A stretch of DNA of 7,371 bases from Propionibacteriaceae bacterium. GTDB lineage: Bacteria; Actinomycetota; Actinomycetes; Propionibacteriales; Propionibacteriaceae. The notes below the pieces were generated by a model. It was not told the DNA's origin, ran no database searches, and worked only from the letters and a program-made list of their open reading frames with translations. Both the position numbers and the translations under genes were made by a program. Of the stretch, positions 1 to 5,069 are shown one piece after another. Within the stretch, counting starts at the first letter, position 1. The number at the start of each line of letters is the position of its first letter. The stretch is from contig JAUMYR010000132.1 in the NCBI GenBank assembly GCA_030528545.1, forward strand, positions 1-7,371. Reading direction: 5' to 3'.

Positions 1-203
1 CCTGCGGGGACGCCCGGGTGATCTCTGGAAGCAAAGACTCCATTGTCGCCCTCGCGGAAGAGATCGAGGACGCGCGCGAGCGGGGAGAAGTCGGATACCG
101 GGACCTGCTCCGTGGCCCGATGCGCCTCGAGGACGTCTTTGCTCTCGCTGTTGCGGCCACCGAGTCGCCCGCCGTGGGAACTGTCAATCAGGCGAAGGTG
201 TGA
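1..203 (+). CDS. ABC transporter ATP-binding protein, C-terminal end only
   Basis: This is the last 66 residues of a protein that begins left of the window; the frame is open from base 3 and stops with TGA at 201-203. The visible part has a charged helix (EEIEDARERGEVG) followed by LEDVFALAV, which matches the 'LEDVF' signature that closes the C-terminal domain of ATPases partnered with ABC-2 type permeases. The Walker and signature motifs would lie outside the window and cannot be checked. Only 3 bases separate its stop from the next ATG, and an AAGGTG ribosome binding site (195-200) lies inside its 3' end, so the two genes are translationally coupled. The inferred role is to power export of the azole peptide, or to confer self-resistance, as SagG does in the streptolysin S cluster. 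The family call is fairly firm; the substrate is inferred from context. Confidence 0.8.
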   Translation, partial: CGDARVISGSKDSIVALAEEIEDARERGEVGYRDLLRGPMRLEDVFALAVAATESPAVGTVNQAKV

Positions 204-206
204 ACC

Positions 207-995
207 ATGAACCTCACGATCGAATCGGTGCATGCTCGCGGCGGCGCCTGGCCAAGGATTCTCGGAGTGTGGGCGCGCCAAGAATTGGTGTTGCTACTGC
301 GGGAACCGGTCGCGGTTTTCTTCTCCCTGGCTTTCCCGACGCTCCTGTACGTCTTCATCGGTATTCCGTATGGCAAGACTGAGGTTGGCCCGGGCATCAG
401 ATTCATAGACATGATGTTCCCGGCGCTGATCGTGACGGCGATGGCCAACCTGTTGCTCATGGGTCTACCGATCTATCTGGCCGAACTCAGATCGAGGGGC
501 GCCGATCGGCGTTATCGCATCCTGCCGCTGCCAGGAGCCATTTTCGCCAGTTCGGTCCTGCTGGCGACTCTCGTCTTGGTGGCCGCATCGGCGGGGGTCA
601 TCGTGGTGGTTGTTCTTCTCCGGGACGGGTTGCTGCCGAGTGTCCTTAGCCCCGGGTTCATCGCTCTAGCCTTCGGTTGTCTGGTCTGGCTATCCGCGTT
701 GGGTTTCTTCGTCGGTGCCCTGCGGGTGTCGTCGCGGACCACCCAGGCATTGTCGGCGGTGCTGTTCTTCGCGATGTTCTTCGGCTCGGGCGCGGCGGCG
801 CCGATCGAGGGACTGCCGGAGATCTTACAACGCGTGCTTGACTGGAACCCCCTCAAGCAGTGGCTCGATGTCATGGTCGGGGTCTATACCGGTACAGAGG
901 TCACCCAGATCGAATATTTAAGGCTGCTAATGGCCATCCCGATCGCCATGATCGGCATCGTCGGTGGCCTGTGGCTATGGCGCCGCACCCCTTGA
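207..995 (+). CDS. ABC-2 type transporter permease
   Basis: This 262-residue protein has about six hydrophobic segments, at roughly residues 34-53, 68-92, 111-138, 150-172, 178-199 and 238-257, with a soluble N-terminus. The layout fits the ABC-2 membrane family: an amphipathic start with LLREP before helix 1, a charged cytoplasmic loop (AELRSRGADRRYR) between helices 2 and 3, and the conserved stretch after helix 5 (SGAAAPIEGLPEILQ, then WNPLKQWLD). It lies 3 bases after the ATPase gene and 58 bases before the precursor peptide gene. The ATPase and permease presumably export the mature peptide, as SagG-SagH-SagI do for streptolysin S. Only one permease is visible; it may act as a homodimer, or a second may lie outside the window. 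Codons 207 and 238 are TTA, which is rare in high-GC actinomycetes. The substrate is inference. Confidence 0.88.
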   Translation: MNLTIESVHARGGAWPRILGVWARQELVLLLREPVAVFFSLAFPTLLYVFIGIPYGKTEVGPGIRFIDMMFPALIVTAMANLLLMGLPIYLAELRSRGADRRYRILPLPGAIFASSVLLATLVLVAASAGVIVVVVLLRDGLLPSVLSPGFIALAFGCLVWLSALGFFVGALRVSSRTTQALSAVLFFAMFFGSGAAAPIEGLPEILQRVLDWNPLKQWLDVMVGVYTGTEVTQIEYLRLLMAIPIAMIGIVGGLWLWRRTP

Positions 996-1037
996 GGGCC
1001 CGGCTTTCGAGTCATTCTTCTCCGACGGTAGGTGGGA

Positions 1038-1047
1038 AAGGAGGTGA
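1038..1047 (+). promoter_or_regulatory. Very strong ribosome binding site of the precursor peptide gene
   Basis: AAGGAGGTGA is a ten-base match to the 3' end of bacterial 16S rRNA and lies 6 bases before ATG 1054 (GGAGG core to ATG, 9 bases). It is clearly stronger than the sites in front of the other genes here. This fits a short substrate peptide that must be made in excess over its enzymes, and it supports the otherwise easily missed 38-codon reading frame. Confidence 0.85.
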
Positions 1048-1053
1048 ACAACG

Positions 1054-1170
1054 ATGACAACGACACTGGGGCGTGCTGAAGTGAAGCATTTCACTTCAGA
1101 GAACGCGGTGGCGCCTGGCGGCTGGTGCTGCTCTTGCTGCTGCTGGTGTAACTTCACGATCTTCTTCTGA
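1054..1170 (+). CDS. sagA: Azole peptide precursor, streptolysin S (SagA)-like, 38 aa
   Basis: This 38-codon gene encodes the probable substrate of the cluster. Residues 1-23 are a leader containing HFTSEN (12-17) and ending in VAPGG (19-23). Residues 24-38 are the core WCCSCCCWCNFTIFF, with six Cys, one Ser and one Thr that could be cyclised to azoles. In my recollection of streptolysin S SagA, VAPGG occupies the same positions 19-23, its leader also carries FTS, and a Cys block follows directly; that part is known family information. What is seen here is the short core without SagA's long Gly/Ser-rich tail, the two Trp that bracket the Cys block (W24, W31), and the aromatic end. The start is set by a near-perfect Shine-Dalgarno at 1038-1047. 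The gene lies between the exporter and the cyclodehydratase. The predicted fate is cyclodehydration, oxidation, cleavage after G23, and export. The symbol is given at family level only; activity (cytolysin or antibacterial) is unknown. Confidence 0.9.
   Translation: MTTTLGRAEVKHFTSENAVAPGGWCCSCCCWCNFTIFF
1076..1099 (+). promoter_or_regulatory. Perfect inverted repeat inside the precursor leader
   Basis: CTGAAGTGAA (1076-1085) and TTCACTTCAG (1090-1099) are a perfect 10-bp inverted repeat around a GCAT loop, within codons for leader residues 8-16. In the mRNA it would form a compact hairpin 22 bases after the start codon; as DNA it could be an operator. The repeat is seen directly. A regulatory or mRNA-stabilising role is inference, and chance arising from the codons used cannot be excluded. 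Confidence 0.5.
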
Positions 1171-1177
1171 TGAAGTT
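1150..1177 (+). promoter_or_regulatory. Inverted repeat across the precursor stop codon
   Basis: AACTTCA (1150-1156) pairs with TGAAGTT (1171-1177), a 7-bp stem with a 14-base loop holding the last codons and the stop. The same ACTTCA/TGAAGT words form the hairpin at 1076-1099, so the four arms could pair in alternative ways. The stem is short, so a role is only a suggestion. Confidence 0.3.
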
Positions 1178-1192
1178 TCCTGACCGAGAAGT

Positions 1193-1230
1193 CCCTGTTG
1201 GGCCACAGCTGAGTGCTGGGCCCAACAGGG
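1193..1230 (+). terminator. Long hairpin after the precursor gene, probable attenuator
   Basis: CCCTGTTGGGCC (1193-1204) pairs perfectly with GGCCCAACAGGG (1219-1230), 12 bp. After a bulged A at 1205 the stem continues with CAGC (1206-1209) pairing GCTG (1215-1218) around a 5-base loop. It starts 22 bases after the precursor stop codon. There is no T-tract after it (CACCGG follows), so it is not a canonical intrinsic terminator, though such hairpins often act as terminators or 3'-end stabilisers in GC-rich actinobacteria. Known parallel: in streptolysin S clusters a terminator behind sagA lets only part of transcription reach sagB onward. The same role is inferred here. Confidence 0.6.
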
Positions 1231-1234
1231 CACC

Positions 1235-1270
1235 GGCCGTGAGCCTCGGTGCCAGCCGAAGCTCATGGCC
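1235..1270 (+). terminator. Second tandem hairpin in the precursor-sagD gap
   Basis: GGCCGTGAGC (1235-1244) pairs with GCTCATGGCC (1261-1270), 10 bp with one G-U pair. After a C/A mismatch the stem continues with TCGG (1246-1249) pairing CCGA (1256-1259) around a TGCCAG loop. It begins 4 bases after the first hairpin and is followed by TAGTCAC, without a T-tract. Together the two may form a bipartite attenuator, or a processing and stability element protecting the precursor mRNA. The structure is read from the sequence; the function is inferred. Confidence 0.5.
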
Positions 1271-1389
1271 TAGTCACAAGGTATAACGGAGGTCCCCGTA
1301 TAGGACGCTTACCTGTCTTGTTGTGCACCATGTGACACGCCAATTCTACGCGTGCACCCCTGACATCCCCAACTGTGTGAGAGGTTTAG
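1271..1389 (+). other. Non-coding stretch before sagD, possible second promoter
   Basis: These 119 bases hold no convincing gene and are less GC-rich than their surroundings. Visible words are GTATA at 1281-1285 and again at 1298-1302, and the direct repeat GTGCACC at 1323-1329 and 1352-1358 (29 bases apart, about three helical turns, which could suit a regulator site). A weak -35/-10 candidate is TTGTGC (1321-1326) with a 17-base gap to TTCTAC (1344-1349); it matches the consensus poorly. The ribosome binding site of sagD is probably GAGAGG at 1379-1384. An internal promoter is plausible given the two hairpins just upstream, but the sequence does not prove one. Confidence 0.3.
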
Positions 1390-2844
1390 ATGAGGGAGCG
1401 AGTATACAATCACGCCTATCCGTGGGCGTCTGCGTCGAGCGGACGAAACAGTCATCTCGGACTCACTGAGATGCTGGACGCCTATAGTCCGTTCGGGCCG
1501 ATCCGTAACGTTTTATGTTCCTTCAGGTCCGGAGTTGGGATCGGCGGGTTCCAAGGTTCAGCGTCACCGCTGTCGTTGGATCACACGTTCAGGCGCATCA
1601 TGGGAATGAGTTCCTTGGGTGTCGGGCTGGATCGCGAGATCTATGGAGGCGGGAAGGGGCTGACGCTCGCCGACTCGGTTTCTGCCTCTCTCGGGGAAGC
1701 GGTCGAGCGGATGCTCGGGGCCTTCTCGTCACTCGACCTAGATCTGGGAACAGAGGTGGTCAGCGCCAGCGCGGAAGAGATGCGTGATGGCGGATACCCG
1801 ATCATCGCTCCGGAAGACTTCGAGTCATTTACCGGGGAGCAACTCTCCGCCGTCGGTTTCCGCTGCGTGCCGTGGCGGGCGGATACCAGGGTCGCCTGGC
1901 ACCGTGGGCTCAACCTTCTGACCGGCGAGGCGTGCTGGGTTCCCGGCCAGCTCGTCCACCTCTTTTATATTCCAAGCGGCCGCGAAGATCGGATAGGGAC
2001 CTCAAGCTCAGGGGGCCTAGCCACGCATTGCGACGATGAGCACGCGCTGTCCCACGCCCTGCTGGAGGTGGTTGAGCGGGACGCCCTCAATTTGGCCTGG
2101 TTCTGCAAGATCCCACTCACCAGGATCGACCTCGACGAGCCATTCCGCGATCCCGTAATTACCCGCTGGATGCAGACCGCCGAGAGGGCCGGAATGCACA
2201 TCGATTTCTATCTACATCGCATCGATATGCCTGAGTTCTTCGTTATCACCGCGGCCGCGGTCGAGCCAGACCTTGGGGCTCACGCCTATGTATCTGGTGG
2301 TGGTGTCGGAGTGGATATCGAGTCGGCCATCCGCAGCGCACTCGGCGAAGTGGTGCAGGCGGAACGGATGGTGCGAAGCCCGACGCTGGCGCCGCGCTGG
2401 GAGCTGACGCAGGGCTTCAAGCGGCGCTTCACGGTTCGCCAGGACGCGAAACCAGAAGATTTCACCAACTTCATCCAGGTGGTCGACTACTATGGGTTCC
2501 CAGAAAATCAAAAACGGTTGGACTGGTTCTTCAGAAACCCTGAGATGCCGCATTTGCGGCTTTCGGAATGCCGGGAGGACTACGCGCCTTTGACAGAGTA
2601 CGAGAGGGTCATCGATCTCTATCAGAAGTACCAGCTTACGCCGGTTGTTTTTGATTTTACACCACCGTCGTTCAAGAATATTAAGCTCCGCAAAGCTTTC
2701 GTTCCAGAACTTGCCCCGGCCTTTCCGCCAAATATCCCATTGCTGGGTCATCGGCGTTATCGGGAAGTTCCCATGAAGTTGGGATTGGTGGATCGTGAAT
2801 GGACGTTTAGCGATATGCCTGTGGATCCTCTTCCTTATCCCTGA
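1390..2844 (+). CDS. sagD: YcaO cyclodehydratase (SagD type)
   Basis: This 484-residue protein is the ATP-dependent YcaO enzyme that, with its SagC partner, activates backbone amides so that core Cys/Ser/Thr close into thiazolines and oxazolines. Conserved YcaO blocks are visible in order: GGGKGLTLADSVSASLGEAVER (about 86-107, with the nucleotide/Mg-binding acidic residues E103 and E106), SSGGLATHCDDEHALSHALLEVVERDA (about 206-232, with E226 and E229), and YVSGGGVGVDIESAIRSALGEVVQ (about 300-323, with E320). It ends PLPYP (480-484), the C-terminal PxPxP motif typical of azoline-forming YcaO proteins. The length fits a stand-alone D protein rather than a C-D fusion. It is the first gene after the two hairpins, and its start has only a modest GAGAGG site, so it should be made in much smaller amounts than the precursor. 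Codon 42 is TTA. The family call is very firm; substrate pairing rests on position. Confidence 0.95.
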   Translation: MRERVYNHAYPWASASSGRNSHLGLTEMLDAYSPFGPIRNVLCSFRSGVGIGGFQGSASPLSLDHTFRRIMGMSSLGVGLDREIYGGGKGLTLADSVSASLGEAVERMLGAFSSLDLDLGTEVVSASAEEMRDGGYPIIAPEDFESFTGEQLSAVGFRCVPWRADTRVAWHRGLNLLTGEACWVPGQLVHLFYIPSGREDRIGTSSSGGLATHCDDEHALSHALLEVVERDALNLAWFCKIPLTRIDLDEPFRDPVITRWMQTAERAGMHIDFYLHRIDMPEFFVITAAAVEPDLGAHAYVSGGGVGVDIESAIRSALGEVVQAERMVRSPTLAPRWELTQGFKRRFTVRQDAKPEDFTNFIQVVDYYGFPENQKRLDWFFRNPEMPHLRLSECREDYAPLTEYERVIDLYQKYQLTPVVFDFTPPSFKNIKLRKAFVPELAPAFPPNIPLLGHRRYREVPMKLGLVDREWTFSDMPVDPLPYP

Positions 2845-2855
2845 AAGGTGTCAAT

Positions 2856-3272
2856 ATGCCTAGTAACACGTCAAGCTGGGAAGATCTTCAGAAGGCTTTC
2901 TGGCAGACTCCTAGCCCAGCAAGAACTCTCCTCGCGGTTGCGATTGCTGCGCTGGTTGCCAAGCTTCCGCAGGCGGTGCTGAGCCTGGCGATGCCGCACG
3001 GCTCCGATGGGGTTATCCCGTCGTCTGGGAATCCCGCGAACGGCTGGGTCGCACTGCTTTGGGCGCTCTCTTCCCTGGTGCTCGTAGCTATGCGGCATTG
3101 GCTCGGCTGGTTGTCGAGTGTGTGTTTCATGCTGCTGTCTCTGGTCAGCGGATTTCGCTTGTTCTCAGAGGGGTTTGTGCTGTGGAGCACCGTGCAGCTG
3201 GTTACGTCTGTCATCGGGATCATCGCTCTGGTGCTGGCGATCAGGGCGATTCGCTGGCCGACGAAAGCCTGA
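2856..3272 (+). CDS. Small four-helix membrane protein of unknown function
   Basis: I do not recognise this 138-residue protein. It has a hydrophilic N-terminus of about 22 residues and four predicted membrane helices, at roughly 24-45, 63-79, 83-101 and 108-131, ending in a basic tail (RAIRWPTKA). There are no obvious catalytic motifs. The start is supported by AAAGGTG at 2844-2850, which overlaps the sagD stop codon, so translation is coupled to sagD. Its place between the two cyclodehydratase subunits suggests a role in the pathway: self-immunity, a membrane anchor for the synthetase complex, or part of export. Streptolysin S clusters also carry a membrane protein of unclear role (SagF), but I see no sequence basis for equating them. 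That it is a real gene is well supported; its function is unknown. Confidence 0.75.
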   Translation: MPSNTSSWEDLQKAFWQTPSPARTLLAVAIAALVAKLPQAVLSLAMPHGSDGVIPSSGNPANGWVALLWALSSLVLVAMRHWLGWLSSVCFMLLSLVSGFRLFSEGFVLWSTVQLVTSVIGIIALVLAIRAIRWPTKA

Positions 3273-3311
3273 ACTCGGGTGCGATGCGAATAGTGCTGAA
3301 AGGATACTCTC

Positions 3312-4262
3312 ATGATCGAAAAGGCCATGCCTGAAGAAGTAGGTCGGGTCGCGGAAGACGAGGATGGCCGGTTGCTGGTCAATCCGGCGATGAAGATTGT
3401 CAGAGCTAACGCGGATGAGATCTTCGTCGAGGTTGGTTCCAGATCGCGCATGACACACCGGATCGAAGATTCACAGGCCCGCGGCGGTCTCGCGGATTTC
3501 GTTAGCCGGTTCCGGAGCCCACAAGATCCCGAGGTGGTTGCCGCCGAGCTCGGCCTAGAATCCGGGACCGCGGCAGAGTATATCGAACACCTCATTGAGG
3601 GTAGGGTGTTGATCCCAGCACATCAGGCCCGGTATTCCTACCTGGTGAGCGGTTTCGGCTGGGACCCAGGGGCTAGACCAGCCACGGTCGCGATAGCGGG
3701 AGCCGGCCGTATCGCAGAAAATGTCGCCTGGCAGCTTTCCGAGCTCTTGACGGAATCACCGCAGAGACATGAGAACGTGGCTACGGCATTCGACGGTGCT
3801 GACCTGGTGGTAGTAGCGAGTGATCGGCCAAACCCGGGGCTTTGCTACGACGCCGATGAGCTTGCCCAAGCGATGGGTACGCCGTGGCACTTGACTTATT
3901 TCGATGGTTTTGAGCTCATGGTTGGACCGACATTCCGGCCGGGGGCTTCGGCGAACTATTATGACTTCGACTCGATGAACGAGGCGGCGCGAGTGATGCG
4001 GACGCCATATCTTTATGGCAGGTTTGCCCGGGCCGAGTTGGAGCCCACGGCCGAACTGCCGGCCTTCATGGCAGCGCAGGCGGCTAGTTGGACGGTGATC
4101 GCGATTGCTCAGCACCTGTGGGGACAGGGGAGCTTCCTTGAGGGGTATGTGATGCGAATCGACCTAGAGCGAATGGAGGTCATGAAGGACCGGGTTCTTC
4201 GGCTTCCGCGCAACCCCGTTGACATGGGTGCCCGAATCGATCTTCGTCATCCCTTCCTGTGA
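3312..4262 (+). CDS. sagC: SagC-type cyclodehydratase partner, E1-like leader-binding protein
   Basis: This 316-residue protein looks like the C protein of azole peptide synthetases. In such proteins an N-terminal RiPP recognition element (winged helix) binds the leader, and an E1/ThiF-like domain docks to the YcaO enzyme. Residues about 20-105 fit the recognition element (a beta-rich start, then DPEVVAAELGLESGTAAEYIEHLIEGRVLI). A Rossmann-like glycine loop IAGAGRIA is at 128-135, a strand DLVVVAS at 164-170, the E1-like block GPTFRPGASANYYDF at 205-219, and RVLRLPRNPVD at 294-304 near the C-terminus. In many relatives the last two blocks carry CxxC pairs binding zinc (for example PRCPVC); here those cysteines are absent and C178 is the only Cys in the protein. 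The start follows GAAAGGA (3298-3304) by 7 bases. It lies 39 bases after the membrane-protein gene. The family call is firm from motifs plus context. Confidence 0.85.
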   Translation: MIEKAMPEEVGRVAEDEDGRLLVNPAMKIVRANADEIFVEVGSRSRMTHRIEDSQARGGLADFVSRFRSPQDPEVVAAELGLESGTAAEYIEHLIEGRVLIPAHQARYSYLVSGFGWDPGARPATVAIAGAGRIAENVAWQLSELLTESPQRHENVATAFDGADLVVVASDRPNPGLCYDADELAQAMGTPWHLTYFDGFELMVGPTFRPGASANYYDFDSMNEAARVMRTPYLYGRFARAELEPTAELPAFMAAQAASWTVIAIAQHLWGQGSFLEGYVMRIDLERMEVMKDRVLRLPRNPVDMGARIDLRHPFL

Positions 4263-4271
4263 GGTGTTCCG

Positions 4272-5069
4272 ATGAGACGTCCAGCCGAAGAGCTACGGCG
4301 AATGCTTGAACAAACTCTCGTGCCGCCACCACACGTGACGGAGCTAGACCCGGATACTATCGAGGCCACGACGACCCGATTGGCTGACCCGCGGGGAAAT
4401 CTCGCGGAGCTGTACCAGCTCAACTCCTGCCTGACCGAGGCCTCCTGGTCGAGGCTGCCGGATGCGGGATCCACGGAAGTGATCGTGGATTACTACCTGG
4501 GTACGGCTGCAGATGGGTACGATGGTCTTTTGGATTCGGGCTCGCGGTGGGTTTTACCGCTCAATGACGCGCCGCAGTGGGTCCTCCAGCTTCTCGGCCC
4601 TCTAGCGCTCCACCCGGTAGTCACCGCGACACTTTTCAGCAGCGACCTGCTGGTCGGATTCGAAGGGTCGCTGTGGCGGCTAGTGCCGAACCGCGCGGGG
4701 CTTCAGTTCGAAGGTACTTGGCCGGATTCTATGACCGCTGAACTAGGCGAGGCCGTCCCGTCCTGGCACAGCCTCCCGTTCGCTCCGAGCGGGGTGCTAT
4801 TGCTGGTCGCCAACATCGTTCGCTCGTCCTATCTGGTGGGCGACCGGGCCTTCCGGCAAGCAGCGATATCCTGCGGCACCTTGCTGGGAATGCTGTGGTC
4901 GGTGCTCGGGGCGAGACCGCCGTTTATTCAGTTCAAGGCAACATCGCAATTCCTCGACCATCAGGTGAACTCCCTCGTCCGCTGTGATGGCGTGGAACGA
5001 GCGGTTCAGCTAGTTGCCCTCGTCGAGCCGCATCACCTGTCAGAGGAGCCAGAGAATGAGCACATCTGA
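4272..5069 (+). CDS. Degenerate nitroreductase-like (SagB-related) protein
   Basis: This 265-residue protein has no clear active site. Its C-terminal part follows the pattern of SagB-type nitroreductases: RSSYLVGDRAFRQAAISCG (184-202), an LLGMLWSVLG helix, then FLDHQVNSLVRCDGVERAVQLVAL (227-250). These correspond to the KY-x-RGYR, helix and D-x-x-N-x-L blocks of the next gene. The Lys of the catalytic Lys-Tyr pair is replaced by Ser (S186-Y187), and no N-terminal TRRSxR flavin-phosphate motif is seen, so it is probably inactive or structural. The start has GAGGTG (4261-4266) overlapping the sagC stop, and its end overlaps the dehydrogenase gene by 14 bases, implying equal synthesis. Likely role: a non-catalytic partner of the dehydrogenase, comparable to the extra nitroreductase-like half of some two-domain SagB-type proteins. 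The fold assignment is by eye and moderately sure; the partnership is inference. Confidence 0.6.
   Translation: MRRPAEELRRMLEQTLVPPPHVTELDPDTIEATTTRLADPRGNLAELYQLNSCLTEASWSRLPDAGSTEVIVDYYLGTAADGYDGLLDSGSRWVLPLNDAPQWVLQLLGPLALHPVVTATLFSSDLLVGFEGSLWRLVPNRAGLQFEGTWPDSMTAELGEAVPSWHSLPFAPSGVLLLVANIVRSSYLVGDRAFRQAAISCGTLLGMLWSVLGARPPFIQFKATSQFLDHQVNSLVRCDGVERAVQLVALVEPHHLSEEPENEHI
5043..5048 (+). promoter_or_regulatory. Ribosome binding site fixing the sagB start
   Basis: GAGGAG ends 7 bases before ATG 5056. The same frame also has an ATG at 5014, but that one lacks a good upstream site, would overlap the previous gene by 56 bases, and would add a Ser/Arg-rich, non-conserved 14-residue extension. 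The 5056 start is therefore preferred. Confidence 0.7.

Noticed and set aside
996..1053. Promoter directly before the precursor gene
   Set aside because: No -35/-10 pair at acceptable spacing could be read in this 58-base gap apart from the ribosome binding site; the promoter may lie further upstream, within the permease gene, or before the ATPase.
1054..1170. Lanthipeptide, sactipeptide or lasso precursor
   Set aside because: The Cys-rich core could suggest these, but no LanB/LanC/LanM, radical SAM or lasso cyclase gene is present, while a complete YcaO/C protein/dehydrogenase set is.
1054..1170. Plantazolicin-type precursor
   Set aside because: The short hydrophobic core is reminiscent, but the leader ends VAPGG and the core does not start with Arg, which plantazolicin-type products keep for N-methylation; no methyltransferase is recognised in the visible part.
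1271..1389. A second small precursor peptide in the gap before sagD
   Set aside because: No start codon with a ribosome binding site leads to a Cys/Ser/Thr-rich peptide in this stretch.
2212..2751. Long open frame (179 codons) on the minus strand
   Set aside because: It lies wholly inside sagD, whose motifs are unmistakable; it is Arg/His-rich with no family resemblance and is a shadow frame.
2888..3595. 235-codon minus-strand frame
   Set aside because: It spans the ends of two well-supported + strand genes, is Ser/Arg/Thr-rich with low complexity, and has no plausible start signal or motif.
5014..5055. Upstream ATG as the start of sagB
   Set aside because: It would overlap the previous gene by 56 bases and lacks a good ribosome binding site; ATG 5056 has GAGGAG at the right distance.
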